Of a DNA stretch of 64,000 bases, positions 61,568 through 64,000 are shown one piece after another. How positions within the stretch are numbered: the stretch's first letter is position 1; every line of letters starts with the position of its first letter. The notes under the pieces are model-generated. The model saw nothing but the letters and a program-made list of their open reading frames with translations, was not told the origin of the DNA and ran no database searches. This DNA comes from Opitutia bacterium (lineage in GTDB: Bacteria; Verrucomicrobiota; Verrucomicrobiia; Opitutales; Opitutaceae). The position numbers were made by a program, and so were the translations under genes. The stretch covers positions 186,001 to 250,000 of the forward strand of contig JACPIT010000004.1 of NCBI GenBank assembly GCA_016187945.1, given 5' to 3'.

Positions 61568-62056
61568 ATGAAAACGTCCGGCATGAAAAGCAGCTCAGCC
61601 TTGTTCCTTCAGGCGATCATTGTGCTCATCGCCGTCGGCACTCTCGCTTTCCTGCTCGGAGAACCTCATCTCGAAGGCAGGAACGCCCACGCCACGATCC
61701 TCGAAATCTATTTCCACGATCCCTTCCTCGCGTATGTGTATGCGGGCTCGATCCCGTTCTTCGTGGCGGTCTGGCGCGCTTTCGGGCTGCTCGATCGCGT
61801 CCGGCGCGACGGGGGCCTTTCGCCGCTCGACGTGGATGCTCTCCGCACCATCAAGAAGTGTGCGCTGGTCCTCCTCGGTTTCATCGCCGGAGGAGTGGTC
61901 ATCATCCTCGTGTGCGGCGACGGCGAGGATCGGCCGGCGGGACTGTTCATGAGCCTCCTGATCGCGTCTGCCGCGAGTGTCGTCGCCATTGTGGCCGCGA
62001 AGCTCGCTCGAAAGCTGCAGAATGCCTTGGACGGAGCTGAAGAGCGAACGGCCTGA
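61568..62056 (+). CDS. DUF2975 membrane protein
   Basis: 162 residues from ATG 61568. Four hydrophobic segments: about 10-30 (LFLQAIIVLIAVGTLAFLLGEP), 48-70 (DPFLAYVYAGSIPFFVAVWRAF), 96-116 (KKCALVLLGFIAGGVVIILVC) and 126-146. The EPHLEGRNA and YFHDPFLAYVY blocks and a following LRTIKKCAL are typical of DUF2975. Family members usually lie next to a small YozG-like HTH gene; none is seen here. Function unknown. Confidence 0.82.
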   Translation: MKTSGMKSSSALFLQAIIVLIAVGTLAFLLGEPHLEGRNAHATILEIYFHDPFLAYVYAGSIPFFVAVWRAFGLLDRVRRDGGLSPLDVDALRTIKKCALVLLGFIAGGVVIILVCGDGEDRPAGLFMSLLIASAASVVAIVAAKLARKLQNALDGAEERTA

Positions 62057-62533
62057 ACGCCTGCTGAAAAAATTCCGCTCCGATCATCCGATCGCTCTCA
62101 GGCGGGAGGAAACCACTGTCGCAACGAACGCGCTCCGGCGACGCGCCCGGTTTTCTTGTCTGCTCTGCGTCCTTCGCGTTTCAATTCCGGTGAATCCGCG
62201 CCCAAACCGAACGATCTCGATCTGCTTAACGCGGAGGCCGCGGAGAACGCGGAGGGCAGATGACAAAGTCCTCTAGTTGGCGATGGAGCGGCACGAAAAC
62301 CCGACTGTCTCCCCGCTTATTGCGCGAGTCGTCGGATGATCGAAGTGCCGCCGAGCTGGAATCCATCAAACGATCAAACTCCTGAGCTGCCAAAAGACAC
62401 GAAGGCGCACAAAATGGGACTGGGCTTTTCGTGCTTCTTTGTGCCTCTTCGTGGCCAGCTTTCCCGCGATCGATCGTCCCTCGCTGGCTCTCCAGCCGTG
62501 TCGATCCATGTCCGTTCGCGGTCAACTCCGCGC
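62057..62533. repeat. Repeat-rich intergenic region before the VWA gene
   Basis: 477 bp with no credible gene. It holds GCTCTGCGTCC/TTCGCGTTT (about 62160-62180), its imperfect inverse TTAACGCGGAGGCCGCGGAG (about 62225-62244), and direct repeats of ACACGAAGGCGCAC and TGCTTCTTTGTGCCTCTTCG type (about 62397-62453). The same short words occur at 60204-60510. Confidence 0.55.
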
Positions 62534-64000
62534 TCACTGGTGCTCTTCGTAGCTGATCTCGATCTTCGCGGCGAAAGCCCTCTTCTTCGCGGCGCCGTTG
62601 AAGCGGACGCTGTGCGTGCGCTCGTCGTAGACGAAACCGTTCTCCGGATCGGCCGACACTGGCTGTCCGTCGACGAGCACGCGCAGGCTCTTCTTAGCCA
62701 GCGTGGCGCCGGGATCGACCGGATCGAGCGCCACGGCGACGGTATCGGCAATGCGATCGCCGAGGGCGGCGAGTGGCGCGGAGAAATCGCTGTCGATGTC
62801 CAACACGGCGCCGCCGGTGAGTTCGGCCGCGCGGCGGTGCGAGAGATTGTTCGGTGAGACGACGGCGTGCATCTCGATTTTTCCGCGCTGGTTGCCCTTC
62901 ACGATGATGAAGGGGCGCAGCACCCAGTAATTGATGTAGCCGTCGAGCGTCTGCCGCTTCTCGGCATGGTCCGCGTTGTAAGCTTGGATCAGCTCGGGGA
63001 GCTTGCCGTTCTCGACCCACTCGGCCTTCGGCGCTCCGCTCGCCCGCTCCACCCACGTCGCCATGCGCGTCTCCTCCTCGTCCATGAAATAGACCACGAT
63101 CGTCGTGGCTTCGGGACGCAGCAGCTTGTTCCCGCCGGCCTGATAGTCGGCCACGAAGTTATACACGGCGGTGAAGGCAGTGCGGTTGTCGTCGCCGTTG
63201 GTGCCGACCTTCACGAGTTCGGCGAAAACCGCATCGGGCGTCTCCGGCGTCACCCACGGCTGCGGCATCGCCGGCAACGTCACGAGTTGGCCGTTGCTCG
63301 CCACTTCCTTGGTCGCGCGCTTGGGCTGCCCCTTGCGATCGAGCGCCGGTTTGCCCGCGGCGTCGAGTTGCACGGCGGCGACGCTCTTGGCGTGGCGCTC
63401 GCCCTCGTTGACGAAGTCGGTCGTCAGCACGCCGATGCGGTAATCGAGCTTCTTCTCGTCGAACAACTGGCGGAAGCGACGGAGATTTTCCGCGATGCGC
63501 TGCTGGTGCGGCGCCATCGAACGGGAATTATTGATCACGAACACGAGGTCGACCTGCCGGCTCTTGCTGCGATCGACGATCTTCTGCTTCGGGATGCGGA
63601 TCGGTTCGACGCTCACGGTGACGATATTCTCCACGCCGAGCTCCGGATTGTTTTCGTCCGTCGTGTAGTAGTTGAAGCGATCTTCGCCGATGAAACCGGG
63701 ATTCGGCGCGTAGCGGAGTTCGCCGGTGCGGCGGTCGAGTTGCGCGGTGCCGTGCTGCGGCCGGATTTTTTCGTCCAGCGCCCAAACGATCTTCGGGTTC
63801 GCCACGGCGGCGCGCTCGGCCTCGCGCATGAAATCCTGGTGGCTGGGAATTTTCTTCGCGACCGGCGTGTTCGGCCGCGTGATGAGTGCGACGGCGGCCG
63901 CAGTCAACGTGTGCTCGCGCGAGCCCTTGACCGTGAATTCGTCGAGCACCACCGGCGGCGGCGGGCGAATCGCGATCGCGACACGGTTCTCGAAAACGAG
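62534..64000 (-). CDS. Von Willebrand factor type A domain protein (5' end outside the window)
   Basis: 489 codons visible; the frame is still open at base 64000. The part before the domain has a PEST/Ig-like look (GTAQLDRRTGELRYAPNPGFIGEDRFNYYTTDE, a cadherin-like motif). The VWA domain starts RQVDLVFVINNSRSMAPHQQRIAENLRRFRQLF, where the first MIDAS motif D-x-S-x-S reads N-N-S-R-S, so the first metal Asp is Asn. Then RIGVLTTDFVNEG and a late IVVYFMDEEE. It is probably exported and calcium- or ligand-binding. The absence of the MIDAS Asp suggests weak metal binding. Confidence 0.75.
   Translation of the reverse strand, partial: LVFENRVAIAIRPPPPVVLDEFTVKGSREHTLTAAAVALITRPNTPVAKKIPSHQDFMREAERAAVANPKIVWALDEKIRPQHGTAQLDRRTGELRYAPNPGFIGEDRFNYYTTDENNPELGVENIVTVSVEPIRIPKQKIVDRSKSRQVDLVFVINNSRSMAPHQQRIAENLRRFRQLFDEKKLDYRIGVLTTDFVNEGERHAKSVAAVQLDAAGKPALDRKGQPKRATKEVASNGQLVTLPAMPQPWVTPETPDAVFAELVKVGTNGDDNRTAFTAVYNFVADYQAGGNKLLRPEATTIVVYFMDEEETRMATWVERASGAPKAEWVENGKLPELIQAYNADHAEKRQTLDGYINYWVLRPFIIVKGNQRGKIEMHAVVSPNNLSHRRAAELTGGAVLDIDSDFSAPLAALGDRIADTVAVALDPVDPGATLAKKSLRVLVDGQPVSADPENGFVYDERTHSVRFNGAAKKRAFAAKIEISYEEHQ

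Overview
This 64 kb window is GC-rich chromosomal DNA of a Gram-negative bacterium. It has LPS-type envelope genes (RND and ABC exporters, a TonB-dependent receptor, beta-barrel proteins), few clear Shine-Dalgarno sequences, and a ribonucleotide reductase very like that of Chlamydia. My inference is Verrucomicrobiota, most likely an Opitutaceae-type organism. This rests on gene types and style, since no rRNA or tRNA gene lies in the window.

Layout. 1-2757: end of a PduO-type cobalamin adenosyltransferase, a DUF6580-like membrane protein and a PIN-PhoH ATPase. 2836-10365: an RND efflux operon (pump, lipoprotein adaptor, small barrel protein) divergent from an OmpR/EnvZ-like two-component pair, with a 10-bp inverted repeat between them. 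10583-17582: an AIM24-type protein, a DUF4199 membrane protein, an ECF sigma/anti-sigma/PDZ operon, and a LysR regulator divergent from a 58-residue membrane protein, then an MFS transporter. 17673-26303: an RlhA-type U32 protein carrying heptamer repeats inside its coding sequence, an adenylate-kinase-like protein, and two tandem paralogous membrane-anchored repeat proteins. 26475-31596: a MacB-type exporter operon (adaptor, ATPase, two permeases) interrupted by a four-helix-bundle cassette. 32234-41333: a LytTR/LytS pair, metabolic genes, and a LolD/FtsX-type ABC operon divergent from a TesA-like esterase. This second ABC operon is interrupted by a GxxExxY cassette. 41330-46543: a barrel protein, cupredoxin and adenylate cyclase operon, a thioesterase and a DUF4412 protein. 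46954-50854: a TonB-dependent receptor and an EF-hand protein cut by a stop codon. 51300-56112: nrdB-nrdA with a hairpin-rich leader. 56184-60153: a conflict-type two-gene module (P-loop NTPase fused to a CHAT-like domain, plus a small Pepco-like partner) beside a transposase remnant. 60200-64000: repeat-rich accessory DNA, a DUF2975 protein and a truncated VWA protein.

Three themes stand out. (1) Paired palindromes beginning GTAGG or GTAGC occur at about ten sites between genes, sometimes supplying stop codons or N-terminal codons. (2) Four-unit heptamer repeats occur between genes, inside rlhA, and as inverted flanks of the four-helix-bundle gene. That gene and the GxxExxY gene sit at the same position, between permease and ATPase genes, in two separate ABC operons, which suggests small hitch-hiking cassettes. 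(3) The ribonucleotide reductase R2 has the class Ic metal-site Glu and a Leu where the radical Tyr normally sits, and its leader can fold into a row of hairpins. The NTPase-CHAT/Pepco-like module is the best candidate for a poorly described defence system.
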